A stretch of DNA of 64,000 nt from Eubacteriales bacterium (GTDB lineage Bacteria; Bacillota; Clostridia; Oscillospirales; Oscillospiraceae), in the NCBI GenBank assembly GCA_030536515.1, contig JAUNPV010000011.1, positions 16,883 to 80,882 of the forward strand, read 5' to 3'. Each line of letters opens with the position of its first letter. The first letter of the stretch is position 1. The notes under the pieces are model-generated. The model saw only the letters and a list, made by a program, of their open reading frames with translations, searched no databases and was not told the origin of the DNA. The position numbers were made by a program, and so were the translations under genes. This document shows, one piece after another, positions 26,549 through 33,927 of this stretch.

Positions 26549-27121
26549 TCAGGCCAGAACCCCCAGATGCTCCAGGAGGATTTTCAGGCCCAGGAGAATT
26601 AAAATCACGCCGCCGGCCACCTGCGCCTTTTTTTCGAACTTGTCGCCGAAAATGCTGCCCACCTTCACGCCGAAGGCCGACAGGCAGAAGGTGGTGATGC
26701 CGATGAGCACCACCGCCGCCCAGATGTTCACATCGCCGGCCATGGCCAGGGAAATGCCCACGGCCAGAGCGTCGATGGAGGTGGCCACCGCCATGATGAA
26801 CATGGTTTTGACGCTGAGGTCAGCGCTGCCGCAGCTGTCGCAGTCGCCGCCGGACAGGGCATCCTTCAGCATATTCAGGCCGATGATGGCCAGCAGGCCA
26901 AAGGCAATCCAGTGGTCCAGCACCTCAATGGCCTCGGCAAAGAGGCTGCCCAGGCCGAAGCCAATCAGGGGCATCAGCCCCTGGAACCCGCCGAACCAGG
27001 CCCCGCAGATGCACATTCCCTTCGCATCGGCCCGGGGCATGGCCAGGCCCTTGCAGATGGACACGGCGAAGGCGTCCATGCTCAGGCCCACGGCCAGAGC
27101 AAACAGGGTAAAAAACGACAT
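26549..27121 (-). CDS. mntP: Manganese efflux pump MntP
   Basis: Membrane exporter of 190 residues with six helices and the duplicated acidic motifs expected of MntP: GLSMDAFAVSICKG in the first half and ATSIDALAVGISLAM in the second. The start is placed at the ATG for MSFFTLF (27121), which has GGGAGG upstream; the frame is open much further but reads through the leader. The gene has tandem promoters and a leader of about 115 nt, fitting regulation by metal. Confidence 0.92.
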   Translation of the reverse strand: MSFFTLFALAVGLSMDAFAVSICKGLAMPRADAKGMCICGAWFGGFQGLMPLIGFGLGSLFAEAIEVLDHWIAFGLLAIIGLNMLKDALSGGDCDSCGSADLSVKTMFIMAVATSIDALAVGISLAMAGDVNIWAAVVLIGITTFCLSAFGVKVGSIFGDKFEKKAQVAGGVILILLGLKILLEHLGVLA

Positions 27122-27240
27122 AAAAAACCTCCCAGTCAGCTGACAAGCATCGACTCGGAGATTCCATATCCAATATACAGGCCGAGCCCCGCTCCATGCA
27201 GGCCTCGGAAATTCCGTGCTCCGGGCGACGACTCCCTTTT
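27122..27240 (-). promoter_or_regulatory. Long structured leader of mntP
   Basis: About 115 nt lie between the proximal promoter and mntP. They contain two 12-base repeats, CTCGGA(G/A)ATTCC at 27154-27165 and 27204-27215, hairpin CCGAG...CTCGG, and GTCAGCTGAC immediately before the GGGAGG ribosome site, which could hide it. MntP leaders are often yybP-ykoY manganese riboswitches, but I do not see that motif's conserved core. A metal-responsive leader is a hypothesis. Confidence 0.4.
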
Positions 27241-27345
27241 CAAAAAGTTTACCATATCCCCCAGGAAAAGTCAACCGGGAACCCAACAGATTCAGCATAC
27301 CACGTTCCCGGGCGGCTGTCAATAAAATTCTGATGCAATCCAGGG
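27238..27345 (-). promoter_or_regulatory. Tandem mntP promoters
   Basis: On the minus strand the distal promoter is TTGACA, 17 bp, TATGCT (about 27295-27325) and the proximal one TTGACT, 17 bp, TAAACT (about 27245-27275). Both have exact 17-bp spacing. Confidence 0.7.
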
Positions 27346-27419
27346 ATTTCTCCCATTTGCACTGTTTGGGGCCAACTTTCTTATGGAAAATTCCATCTTG
27401 AAAAATCACCGGATGCAGC

Positions 27420-27700
27420 GTATCATATAGGTACAAAGAGGTGATACCAATGTACTAGTTCACCCCGATTCCTATGAAAAAGGGAATCAAGGACGTGTTT
27501 CCCCTTTGGCTTCCGATTATATAGATTTTCGTACCAACAAAAATTGAATTAACACGGAAGGAATTCACGATTTTTGGGAAACAGCGTTCAGTCAGCAGAA
27601 ACGGAGGTAACCATTGATGCTAGAGCCCGACAACTGCATGAAATAACCCTCGACGTTCACAGTGAGTAGGTGAATGGTCGGGGGTTATTTCTTTTTATGC
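27420..27700 (+). other. Intergenic stretch with ribosome sites and terminator, no intact gene
   Basis: The gap from 27346 to 27894 has no supported ORF. On the plus strand AGAGGTGATACC leads into ATG-TAC-TAG; the same frame continues to about 27618 interrupted by one more TAG, with ATG AAA AAG GGA as an internal restart (16 codons). GGAGGTAACC precedes a 9-codon frame. A long hairpin with T5 (27641-27696) closes it. It looks like a decayed small-gene locus, perhaps another small toxin unit. Confidence 0.35.
27641..27696 (+). terminator. Orphan intrinsic terminator
   Basis: AAATAACCCTCGAC pairs with GTCGGGGGTTATTT, with an additional inner TTCAC/GTGAA stem, followed by CTTTTTAT. No intact gene lies upstream on this strand. 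Confidence 0.75.
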
Positions 27701-27837
27701 TTATCGGGTTGGCTCAGCACAGACCGTAGGGCGGCCAATTAATTATGGTATGATTGCCCCCGGCAATCATAGATATTTCTAATCTGCTGCGCAGAGCACC
27801 ACCCCAGGCCGCCGCCCGTGTTTTCCCATGGGAACAC

Positions 27838-27893
27838 CCCTCATCCGCCCCAGTGCTGCGGCACTGGGGCACCTTCCCCCTGGGGGGAAGGCA
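27838..27893. repeat. Partial family A repeat abutting def
   Basis: TCATCCG, the hairpin GCCCCAGTGC...GCACTGGGGC and CCTTCCCCC...GGGGGGAAGG, i.e. one half of a family A element. It ends two bases from the def stop codon, so it forms the 3' UTR hairpin of that gene. Confidence 0.75.
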
Positions 27894-27894
27894 A

Positions 27895-28308
27895 TTAGAT
27901 GAGCACGCCGTTGCAGTGGTCGATTTCGTGCTGGATGATTTGGGCAGTGAAATCCGTGAAGGTTTTGATTCGCACCTGGAACTCGGTATTTTGGTAGCGG
28001 ACCTTGATTTTGCGGAAGCGTTTGGTTTTTCGGGGGCCGCCCAGCAGGGACAGGCAGCTCTCCTCGGTGTCGTAGGACTCAGAGCCCTTCAATATCTCCG
28101 GGTTCAGCATCAGCATAGGCTCCCCGCCGTTATCGAACACGATGATTCGCCGCAGCACGCCAATCATGTTCCCCGCCATGCCCACACAGGTCTCCCGGTG
28201 GGCGTTCAGGGTATCCAGCAGGTCCAAGGCCGCGCTTAGGTCCTCCGCCGCAGCCGGGGAAGACGGCCGGGCCAATAAAAAAGGGTCGTGAATCAGGTCT
28301 TTTACCAT
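27895..28308 (-). CDS. def: Divergent peptide deformylase
   Basis: Protein of 137 residues that should remove the N-formyl group from new proteins. The catalytic metal site is intact: ESCLSL supplies the Cys ligand and QHEIDHCNG the two His and the catalytic Glu. Motif 1, normally GLAAPQ, reads GMAGNM here, so the usual active-site Gln is Met; related clostridial sequences carry a similar change, and whether they are full deformylases is uncertain. The ATG at 28308 follows AAAGGAG. It is monocistronic. Confidence 0.87.
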   Translation of the reverse strand: MVKDLIHDPFLLARPSSPAAAEDLSAALDLLDTLNAHRETCVGMAGNMIGVLRRIIVFDNGGEPMLMLNPEILKGSESYDTEESCLSLLGGPRKTKRFRKIKVRYQNTEFQVRIKTFTDFTAQIIQHEIDHCNGVLI

Positions 28309-28336
28309 GGTTTTCTCCTTTAGCAACAACTCAGGG

Positions 28337-28578
28337 CGTCGAAAAAGCCTCGCAGAGTTTGCCGCCGCAGCGGCAAATAAATTCTAAATCATTTTCGGCC
28401 GGGGCCTGTACCTGGACGAAAATACATCTCAGACTGCAAGTGTGGAATTTGTACGCCATAGGCGTACAAATTATGCACGCAGCAGGCTGCATCCCTTCTG
28501 TCGGAAAGCCCCGAAGGGGGTTTTCGACAGACTGAACTGTCATTGCGAACCGGCGCTCACGCTGGTTCGCAATGACAG
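28337..28578. repeat. Palindromic repeats (GTCGAAAA-ended unit plus CATTGCGA unit)
   Basis: A unit opening with GTCGAAAAAGCC and closing with GGGGGTTTTCGAC (28337-28531) contains the hairpins TTTGTACGCC/GGCGTACAAA and ATGCA/TGCAT. It is followed directly by a family C hairpin, CTGTCATTGCGAACC...GGTTCGCAATGACAG (28537-28578). No gene is supported in this 275-bp gap. Confidence 0.72.
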
Positions 28579-28583
28579 TTTCC

Positions 28584-29099
28584 TTATAGATTTTCCAGCG
28601 CCCAGGCGGCGATTTCCTCCCGGCTGTCCCTGGCCTTGTGGCCCTGGATGGCCAGGCCCGGGGCTGTCTGGGCGCCCTTGCAGGCTTTTTCCAGGTCCCG
28701 GACGGAGTTTGCCAGGCCGCTGCCCTCGTGGGTGCACAGGGGTGCCACCTTTTTCCCGGTCCAGTCAAAGCATTCCAGGAAGGTAAACACCGGCATGGGG
28801 GCGGTGCCGCACCAGATGGGGTAGCAGACGAACACCGTGTCGTAGCCGGACACATCGGGGAGGGGCCCCTTGATTTCCGGCCGGGCGTGGGCGGTCATCT
28901 CCGCCACGGCGGCCAGGCAGCAGGCCTTGTAGCCCGCCGGGTAGGGCTTCACGGTGTCAATTTCAAAGATATCGCCCTCCACAGCCTCCCGGATATACCG
29001 GGCGGCGTAGGCGGTGTTGCCGGTCTCCAGGACCTGGATGCCGCCGGGCATATGGTTTTCCCCTCTCCGGGAGTAGTAGACCACCAGTGCTTTTTTCAT
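28584..29099 (-). CDS. Flavodoxin
   Basis: FMN-binding electron carrier of 171 residues with the N-terminal VVYYSRRGEN loop (flavodoxin_4 style, with a short insertion), GNTAYAARYI for the phosphate and CYPIWCGTAPMPVF near the isoalloxazine. The C-terminal THEGSGLANSVRDLEKACKGA resembles other clostridial flavodoxin-family reductases. It begins four bases after hisS ends, so it is probably carried on the hisS transcript. Confidence 0.88.
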   Translation of the reverse strand: MKKALVVYYSRRGENHMPGGIQVLETGNTAYAARYIREAVEGDIFEIDTVKPYPAGYKACCLAAVAEMTAHARPEIKGPLPDVSGYDTVFVCYPIWCGTAPMPVFTFLECFDWTGKKVAPLCTHEGSGLANSVRDLEKACKGAQTAPGLAIQGHKARDSREEIAAWALENL

Positions 29100-29103
29100 A
29101 CTC

Positions 29104-30456
29104 TTACTCCAAAATAATCGGGCAGTTTCCTGCGTTTAAGTGGTTTTTCATATACTCCGCCGCCTCATCCGGAGCCAGCTTCACCTGCTCGCCGGTGGTC
29201 ATGTTCTTCACGGAGCACTTGCCCTCGGCAATCTCGTCCTCCCCCAGGAGCACGGCGAAGGGAACGCCCAGCTTGTTGGCGTAGGCCATTTTCTGCTTGA
29301 ATTTCTTCTGCTCGCCGTAGAGCTGGACCCGCAGACCGGCGCAGCGCAGCTGCTCCGCCAGGGCAATGGCGGCGGCGGGGCTGTCGGTCATGGGCAGCAC
29401 CAGCGCGTCGGCGGGGCTGCTGGGTAGGGCAGGGTTCAGCAGGCCCTGCTCGTCCAGCACGTAAAACAGCCTCGTCAGGCCGATGGAAATGCCCACGCCG
29501 GGCAGCTGCTTTTCGATATAGTAGCCCGCCAGGTTGTCATACCGGCCGCCGGAGCAGACGGAGCCAATCTCCGGATGGTCCAGCAATGTGGTTTCGTAAA
29601 CGGTGCCGGTGTAGTAGTCCAGGCCCCGGGCGATGGTCAGGTCCACGGCAAAGTTCTCCTCCGCCACGCCGAAGGCGGCCAGATTGCCGGTGACGGCCTT
29701 CAGCTCGGCCACGCCCTGGTCGAACAGCTCATTTTTCCCGGCGTAGCCCTCCAGAGCGGCGATGACCTCGGCGTTGGAGCCACGGATGGCGATGAATTTG
29801 AGAATTTCATCGGCCTGGTCCCCGGTGAGGCCGCAGTCCTCCAGGAGGATGGTTTTGACCTTGTCGGGGCCGATTTTGTCCAGCTTGTCCACGGTGCGCA
29901 TAATGTCGCCGCTTTTTTCCGCCAGGTCCAGCATGGCGTAGAAGCCGGACAGGATTTTCCGGTTGTTCACCCGGACCTGGAACCGGGTCAGGCCGAAGGC
30001 CCGGAAAATTTTGCAGATAATGGCGGGAATCTCCGCCTCGTTGAGGATGTCCAGCTTGCCGTCGCCGATGATGTCGATGTCCGCCTGGTAAAACTCCCGG
30101 AACCGGCCCCGCTGGGCCCGCTCGCCCCGGTAGACCTTGCTGATCTGGAACCGGCGGAAGGGGAAGGCCAGGTCGTTGCAGTGCAGGGCCACGTACTTGG
30201 CCAGGGGGACCGTCAGGTCGAACCGCAGGGCCAGGTCGCTGTCCCCCTTCTGGAAGCGGTAAATCTGCTTTTCCGTCTCGCCGCCGCCCTTGGCCAGGAG
30301 AATCTGAGCGTCCTCGATGGCGGGAGTGTCCAGAGGGGCAAAGCCGTAGGAGGCGTAGGTGGTGCGCAGAATCTCCACCATCCGCTCAAAACGAATCTGC
30401 GCCGGAGGCAGCAGCTCCATAAAACCGGACAGCGTCCGGGGTTTGATAATGTCCAT
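29104..30456 (-). CDS. hisS: Histidyl-tRNA synthetase
   Basis: Class II aminoacyl-tRNA synthetase of 450 residues that charges tRNA-His. Motif 2 is FRRFQISKVYRGERAQRGRFREFYQADIDI, the histidine-specific motif is ARGLDYYTGTVYE and motif 3 is GVGISIGLTRL; the C-terminal anticodon-binding domain starts near residue 335. The ATG at 30456 has AAAGGA 9 bases upstream. No T-box leader was recognised; the upstream space holds a family A repeat. Confidence 0.97.
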   Translation of the reverse strand: MDIIKPRTLSGFMELLPPAQIRFERMVEILRTTYASYGFAPLDTPAIEDAQILLAKGGGETEKQIYRFQKGDSDLALRFDLTVPLAKYVALHCNDLAFPFRRFQISKVYRGERAQRGRFREFYQADIDIIGDGKLDILNEAEIPAIICKIFRAFGLTRFQVRVNNRKILSGFYAMLDLAEKSGDIMRTVDKLDKIGPDKVKTILLEDCGLTGDQADEILKFIAIRGSNAEVIAALEGYAGKNELFDQGVAELKAVTGNLAAFGVAEENFAVDLTIARGLDYYTGTVYETTLLDHPEIGSVCSGGRYDNLAGYYIEKQLPGVGISIGLTRLFYVLDEQGLLNPALPSSPADALVLPMTDSPAAAIALAEQLRCAGLRVQLYGEQKKFKQKMAYANKLGVPFAVLLGEDEIAEGKCSVKNMTTGEQVKLAPDEAAEYMKNHLNAGNCPIILE

Positions 30457-30493
30457 TTACAATATTCCTTTCAAAATGTGATGGCATCGTAAA

Positions 30494-30727
30494 AAACCTT
30501 CCCCCGGGGGCTGCACAGCCGTTGCAGCTTTAGCTGCTTACGGATGTGGCGTACCCCTTGCGGGTGGAAGGTGGCCGAGCGTAAGCGAGGTCGGAAGAGG
30601 AACGGCGAACTGTACCGATGAGCAGGCACTTACGGATACAGCATCCAGCATAACTGCCCGCATTCCTCTTCCGTCAAAGTCCCCTGACGGGGCCTTTGCC
30701 ACCTTCCCCCCGGGGGAAGGTTTTTTC
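30494..30727. repeat. Family A palindromic element (long form)
   Basis: A 234-bp element between mgsA and hisS. ACCTTCCCCCGGGGG at the left end and its inverse at the right end enclose an additional inserted hairpin on the left (GTTGCAGCTTTAGCTGC), the tag hairpin CGAGCGTAAGCGAGG, a unique core, GCCCGCATTCCTCTTCC, and the tag GTCCCCTGACGGGGC. Confidence 0.8.
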
Positions 30728-30745
30728 GCTCTATCTGACGCTGAA

Positions 30746-31159
30746 TTAAAACCGTGTTCTCGTGCGCAGGGTTTCTCTCCAGTCCAGGTCGCCTCTTTGC
30801 AGGCCCATGATGAGCATTTCGGCGGAGGCCAGGTTGGTGGCGATGGGGACGTTGTGCTTGTCGCAGTAGCGGATGGTTTCCATCATCTGGCTGTCGTCCC
30901 AGGGCTCGGTGGTGTTGGGGTCCGTGAACAGCAGCACCAGGTCAATCTCGTTGTAGGCGATGCGGGCGTTAATCTGCTGGTGGCCGCCCTGCTTGTGGGA
31001 CAGCAGCAGGGTAATGGGCAGACCGGTATTGTCTGCAATCAAGCGGCCGGTGGTGGCTGTGGCGAACAGACTGTGCTTCATCAAGACGCTCTTGTAGGCG
31101 GTGCAGAACTGCACCATCAGTTCCTTCTTTTTGTCGTGGGCCAGAAATGCGATATTCAC
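30746..31159 (-). CDS. mgsA: Methylglyoxal synthase
   Basis: Enzyme of 137 residues that turns dihydroxyacetone phosphate into methylglyoxal, a bypass of lower glycolysis under phosphate limitation. The N-terminus NIAFLAHDKKKELM is canonical, the phosphate-binding TATTGRLI and SHKQGGHQQI motifs are present, and the catalytic Asp lies in LLFTDPNTTEPW. I use the GTG at 31159 (AGGAG 8 bases upstream) instead of the GTG three codons earlier. It follows minD, an adjacency seen in many clostridia. Confidence 0.95.
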   Translation of the reverse strand: MNIAFLAHDKKKELMVQFCTAYKSVLMKHSLFATATTGRLIADNTGLPITLLLSHKQGGHQQINARIAYNEIDLVLLFTDPNTTEPWDDSQMMETIRYCDKHNVPIATNLASAEMLIMGLQRGDLDWRETLRTRTRF

Positions 31160-31201
31160 AGCGGTCACTCCTTTTATGGTATCTGAAATGGAATTATATG
31201 A

Positions 31202-31942
31202 TTATTTGAATTGAATGGGCTGATGAAGGCCCTGGATTCGTTTGGCAATGTTGCGGTAGGCTCTGGCGGCGGCGCAGCGGGGGGCAAATTGGAGCACCGG
31301 CCGGGAAAAGGCGGCGGCCAGGGGCACATGGCTGTCCTCCAGCACCACCCCCAGCAGGGGAAGGCCCGCCGTGTCCATCACGTCGTCGATGGTCAGCCGG
31401 ACGGTGGCCAGCATGGACCGGTCCACCCGGTTCACCACCAGTCGGACGTCCTGCCTGCCCATCAGCTCCAGCAGGTCCGCCACCCGGGCGGCATCCCGGA
31501 CGGCGGCGGGACCGGCCCCCGTCACCAGCAGGAACCGCTCGGCGGCCCCGGCCACCAGCCGGAACCCGGCGTCCACCCCGGCGGGGGCGTCCAGGAAGAT
31601 GTAGTCAAAGTTTTTCCGGGCCTGGCGGAGCATTTCCCGGAAGGGCTCCTCCGCCACGTCCTCCGCCCGGCAGTTCACCGGGGCCGTCAGGAAGGAGAGC
31701 TCCCGGTATACCGGATGACAGGCGGCCTGGGACAGGCTGTAGCCCCCGGTTGCCACGTCCAGAAAGGACAGGGCCCCGCTGTCGGACAGCCCCAGGGAGA
31801 TATCCAGATTCCGCAGGCCCACATCGCAGTCGATGCACAGCACCCGTTTTCCGGCTGCCGCCAGGGCCGTGGCCACACCGGCGCAGACCGAGGTTTTCCC
31901 CGTTCCGCCCTTGCCGGACAGGACTGCAATCAGTTCGCCCAT
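31202..31942 (-). CDS. minD: MinD/ParA-like ATPase, probable septum-site protein
   Basis: Deviant Walker ATPase of 246 residues (SGKGGTGKTS at residues about 9-18; FLDAPAGVD as Walker B/switch II). MinD membrane-binds and helps place the division septum with MinC and MinE. The C-terminus ends in a short amphipathic basic helix (YRNIAKRIQGLHQ) like the MinD membrane-targeting sequence. Neither minC nor minE lies next to it here, only mgsA, so a related ParA-type role cannot be excluded. The ATG at 31942 follows GGAGGAG. Confidence 0.82.
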   Translation of the reverse strand: MGELIAVLSGKGGTGKTSVCAGVATALAAAGKRVLCIDCDVGLRNLDISLGLSDSGALSFLDVATGGYSLSQAACHPVYRELSFLTAPVNCRAEDVAEEPFREMLRQARKNFDYIFLDAPAGVDAGFRLVAGAAERFLLVTGAGPAAVRDAARVADLLELMGRQDVRLVVNRVDRSMLATVRLTIDDVMDTAGLPLLGVVLEDSHVPLAAAFSRPVLQFAPRCAAARAYRNIAKRIQGLHQPIQFK

Positions 31943-31973
31943 GCGCCGTCTCCTCCTGTCAATACTTTCCTCC

Positions 31974-32002
31974 ATTATAAAGCAATATCGCACAAAAGGC
32001 AA
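31974..32002 (-). promoter_or_regulatory. minD-mgsA promoter
   Basis: Minus strand TTGCCT (31997-32002), 17 bp, TATAAT (31974-31979). Confidence 0.75.
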
Positions 32003-32126
32003 GAGGAAATTCGGCGATTTCGAAATGTTTTTCATCAGATTCACCAAAACCGCAATCGTTTAAGCCCCTCTGCCCCGGGTCCCAGGCGGAAAAAAGCAGA
32101 AATTGCCCATTTGCGCAAGAAAGGGG

Positions 32127-32155
32127 TTGCACCTTGGGGCGGATTGGAGTATAAT
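32127..32155 (+). promoter_or_regulatory. pta promoter
   Basis: TTGCAC (32127-32132), 17 bp, TATAAT (32150-32155), followed by the short hairpin CGGGTACACACCCG before the ribosome site. Confidence 0.75.
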
Positions 32156-32205
32156 TAGGGTGTAAAAAAACGGGTACACACCCGATAATTGGAGGAATGA
32201 TTCCC

Positions 32206-33204
32206 ATGTTCAATGCTATGATTGAGACTCTGAAGGCCAACCCCAGAAAAATCGTGTTCACCGAGGGCCACGATGCCCGTATCCTGGAGGCCACTGCCCG
32301 CCTGAAGCAGGGCGGCTTCCTGACCCCCGTGCTGGTGGGCAATGTGGAGACGGTCAAGGCCAACGCCGCCAAGGGCGGCTTCGACATTGAGGGTGTCGAG
32401 ATTCTGGACCCCGCCACCTACGAAGGCATGGATGCCATGGTGGAAAAGATGGTGGAGCTGCGCAAGGGCAAGATGTCCGCTGACGACTGCCGGGCCGCTC
32501 TTTCCAAGGGCAACTACTTCGGCACCATGCTGGTGAAGATGGGCTACGCCGACTCCCTGCTGGGCGGCGCCACCTACTCCACCGCCGACACCGTCCGTCC
32601 CGCTCTGCAGCTGGTCAAGACCCGGAAGGGCGCTCACCTGGTGTCCTCCTGCTTCATCATGGTCCGTGGCGAGGAAAAGCTGGCTATGGGCGACTGCGCC
32701 ATCAACCTGAGCTACGAGGACAGCGTGGACAAGGAGGGCAACGTGACCCTGTCCGCTGCCCAGAAGCTGGCCGAGGTGGCCATTGAGACCGCGGGCACCG
32801 CCAAGGTCTTCGGCATCGACCCCAAGGTCGCCATGCTGAGCTTCTCCACCAACGGCTCCGGCAAGGGCGGCACCGTCAAGCTGAGCCACGATGCCACCGC
32901 CGTGGCCAAGGAAATGGCCCCCGAACTGGCCATTGACGGCGAGATGCAGTTCGACGCAGCCGTGGCTCCCGAGGTGGGCCAGCTGAAGTTCCCCGGCTCT
33001 CCCGTGGCCGGCTACGCCAACACCTTCATCTTCCCCACCATTGAGGCCGGCAACATCGGCTACAAGATTGCCCAGCGCCTGGGCGGCTTCGAGGCCTACG
33101 GCCCCATTCTCCAGGGCCTGGCCGCTCCCATCAACGACCTGTCCCGCGGCTGCAACGCCGACGAGGTCTACAAAATGGCCATCATCACCGCCGCCATGGT
33201 GTAA
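32206..33204 (+). CDS. pta: Phosphate acetyltransferase
   Basis: Cytoplasmic enzyme of 332 residues interconverting acetyl-CoA and acetyl phosphate, the first step of acetate formation and ATP gain. It shows KIVFTEGHDARILEA at the start and the conserved C-terminal FPTIEAGNIGYKIAQRLGG and GPILQGLAAPINDLSRGC. The ATG at 32206 sits 8 bases from GGAGGA; the ATG at 32197 is too close. It is monocistronic with its own terminator; no acetate kinase gene is adjacent. Codon use is strongly biased, as expected of a highly expressed gene. Confidence 0.96.
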   Translation: MFNAMIETLKANPRKIVFTEGHDARILEATARLKQGGFLTPVLVGNVETVKANAAKGGFDIEGVEILDPATYEGMDAMVEKMVELRKGKMSADDCRAALSKGNYFGTMLVKMGYADSLLGGATYSTADTVRPALQLVKTRKGAHLVSSCFIMVRGEEKLAMGDCAINLSYEDSVDKEGNVTLSAAQKLAEVAIETAGTAKVFGIDPKVAMLSFSTNGSGKGGTVKLSHDATAVAKEMAPELAIDGEMQFDAAVAPEVGQLKFPGSPVAGYANTFIFPTIEAGNIGYKIAQRLGGFEAYGPILQGLAAPINDLSRGCNADEVYKMAIITAAMV

Positions 33205-33225
33205 TTCAGTTCCATACTCAAAACA

Positions 33226-33256
33226 GCCCCGGCATCAAAAGATGCCGGGACTTTTT
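33226..33256 (+). terminator. Terminator after pta
   Basis: CCCGGCATC pairs with GATGCCGGG around AAAA, then CTTTTTG. Confidence 0.93.
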
Positions 33257-33283
33257 GCCGAATTCAAGACCTTCCCCCGCCCA

Positions 33284-33493
33284 ATACCTTCCCCCGGGGG
33301 GAAGGTGCCCCAGTGCGCACACTGGGGCGGATGAGGAATGCGGGCGGTAATGTAACGTGCGGTACAGGTTCGTGCCTGCTGGCTGGTATCGTTGCCCACC
33401 AGGAGGCACGGGCATTTCCATTATCCAACCTGGCCGCCCGCATTCCTCATCCGTCACGGCTACGCCGTGCCACCTTCCCCCCGGGGGAAGGTA
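33284..33493. repeat. Family A palindromic element, complete copy
   Basis: A 210-bp element. Ends are ATACCTTCCCCCGGGGGG and its inverse; inside the left end is the tag hairpin CCCCAGTGCGCACACTGGGG, inside the right end a different tag, CACGGCTACGCCGTG. Next come GGATGAGGAATGCGGGCGG and its inverted copy, enclosing a core with GGTTCGTGCCTGCTGG. Flanks carry TTGGTGCGCCGC. Confidence 0.88.
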
Positions 33494-33521
33494 TTTGGTG
33501 CGCCGCTCATTTGCACCCGCC

Positions 33522-33603
33522 GTAGGGGAGGGTTATCAACCCTCCCGTCGGCCTCCGCCAAGGAGGCCGCAACCGGCTTTCCTCCTGGAAAGCCGGTTCA
33601 TTG
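33522..33603. repeat. Family B three-hairpin unit
   Basis: Three hairpins in series: GTAGGGGAGGGTTATCAACC..., GGCCTCCGCC...GGAGGCC, and AACCGGCTTTCC...GGAAAGCCGGTT. The same order occurs at 24486-24568 and, inverted, at 58519-58600. Confidence 0.82.
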
Positions 33604-33644
33604 CAGATGCCCCAATTTCTAAATGCCCCCGGCGGCGCACCCCA

Positions 33645-33814
33645 ATACCTTCCCCCGGGGGGAAGGTGCCCCAGTTCGCAAACTGGGGCGGATGAGGGAT
33701 GGCGGCAGGTCGGACACGGTATGCACTATCGTCAGATGCTGCAAGCCATAACTGCACGCCATCCCTCATCCGACCTCGCTTACGCTCGGCCACCTTCCCC
33801 CCGGGGGAAGGTAT
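33645..33814. repeat. Family A palindromic element, short complete copy
   Basis: A 170-bp element with the same ends. Tags are CCCCAGTTCGCAAACTGGGG (left) and GACCTCGCTTACGCTCGG (right); inner arms are GGATGAGGGATGGCG and its inverse. The rest of the 723-bp gap 33205-33927 is repeat flank with no gene. Confidence 0.88.
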
Positions 33815-33927
33815 TATAGGTGCGACGCAAATTCTGCACCACCCCGTAGGGTCCGGCATCCCTGGCGGGCCGCTGGCGGAACTATTTTTGATTTTTGGGT
33901 TTTGTTACAGCCCCTTTTGGGTCTGGG

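Noticed and set aside
27122-27240. yybP-ykoY manganese riboswitch before mntP
   Set aside because: The leader starts with an AAAAGGGAGT-like run, but the conserved internal loop sequences and closing GACC segment were not found; kept only as an unassigned leader.
28331-28855. A 174-codon minus-strand ORF over the flavodoxin start and the repeat region
   Set aside because: Out of frame with the flavodoxin gene, low-complexity product, and half of it lies in palindromic repeats.
30457-30745. T-box leader for hisS
   Set aside because: The space is a family A palindromic element; no T-box consensus or specifier loop was seen.
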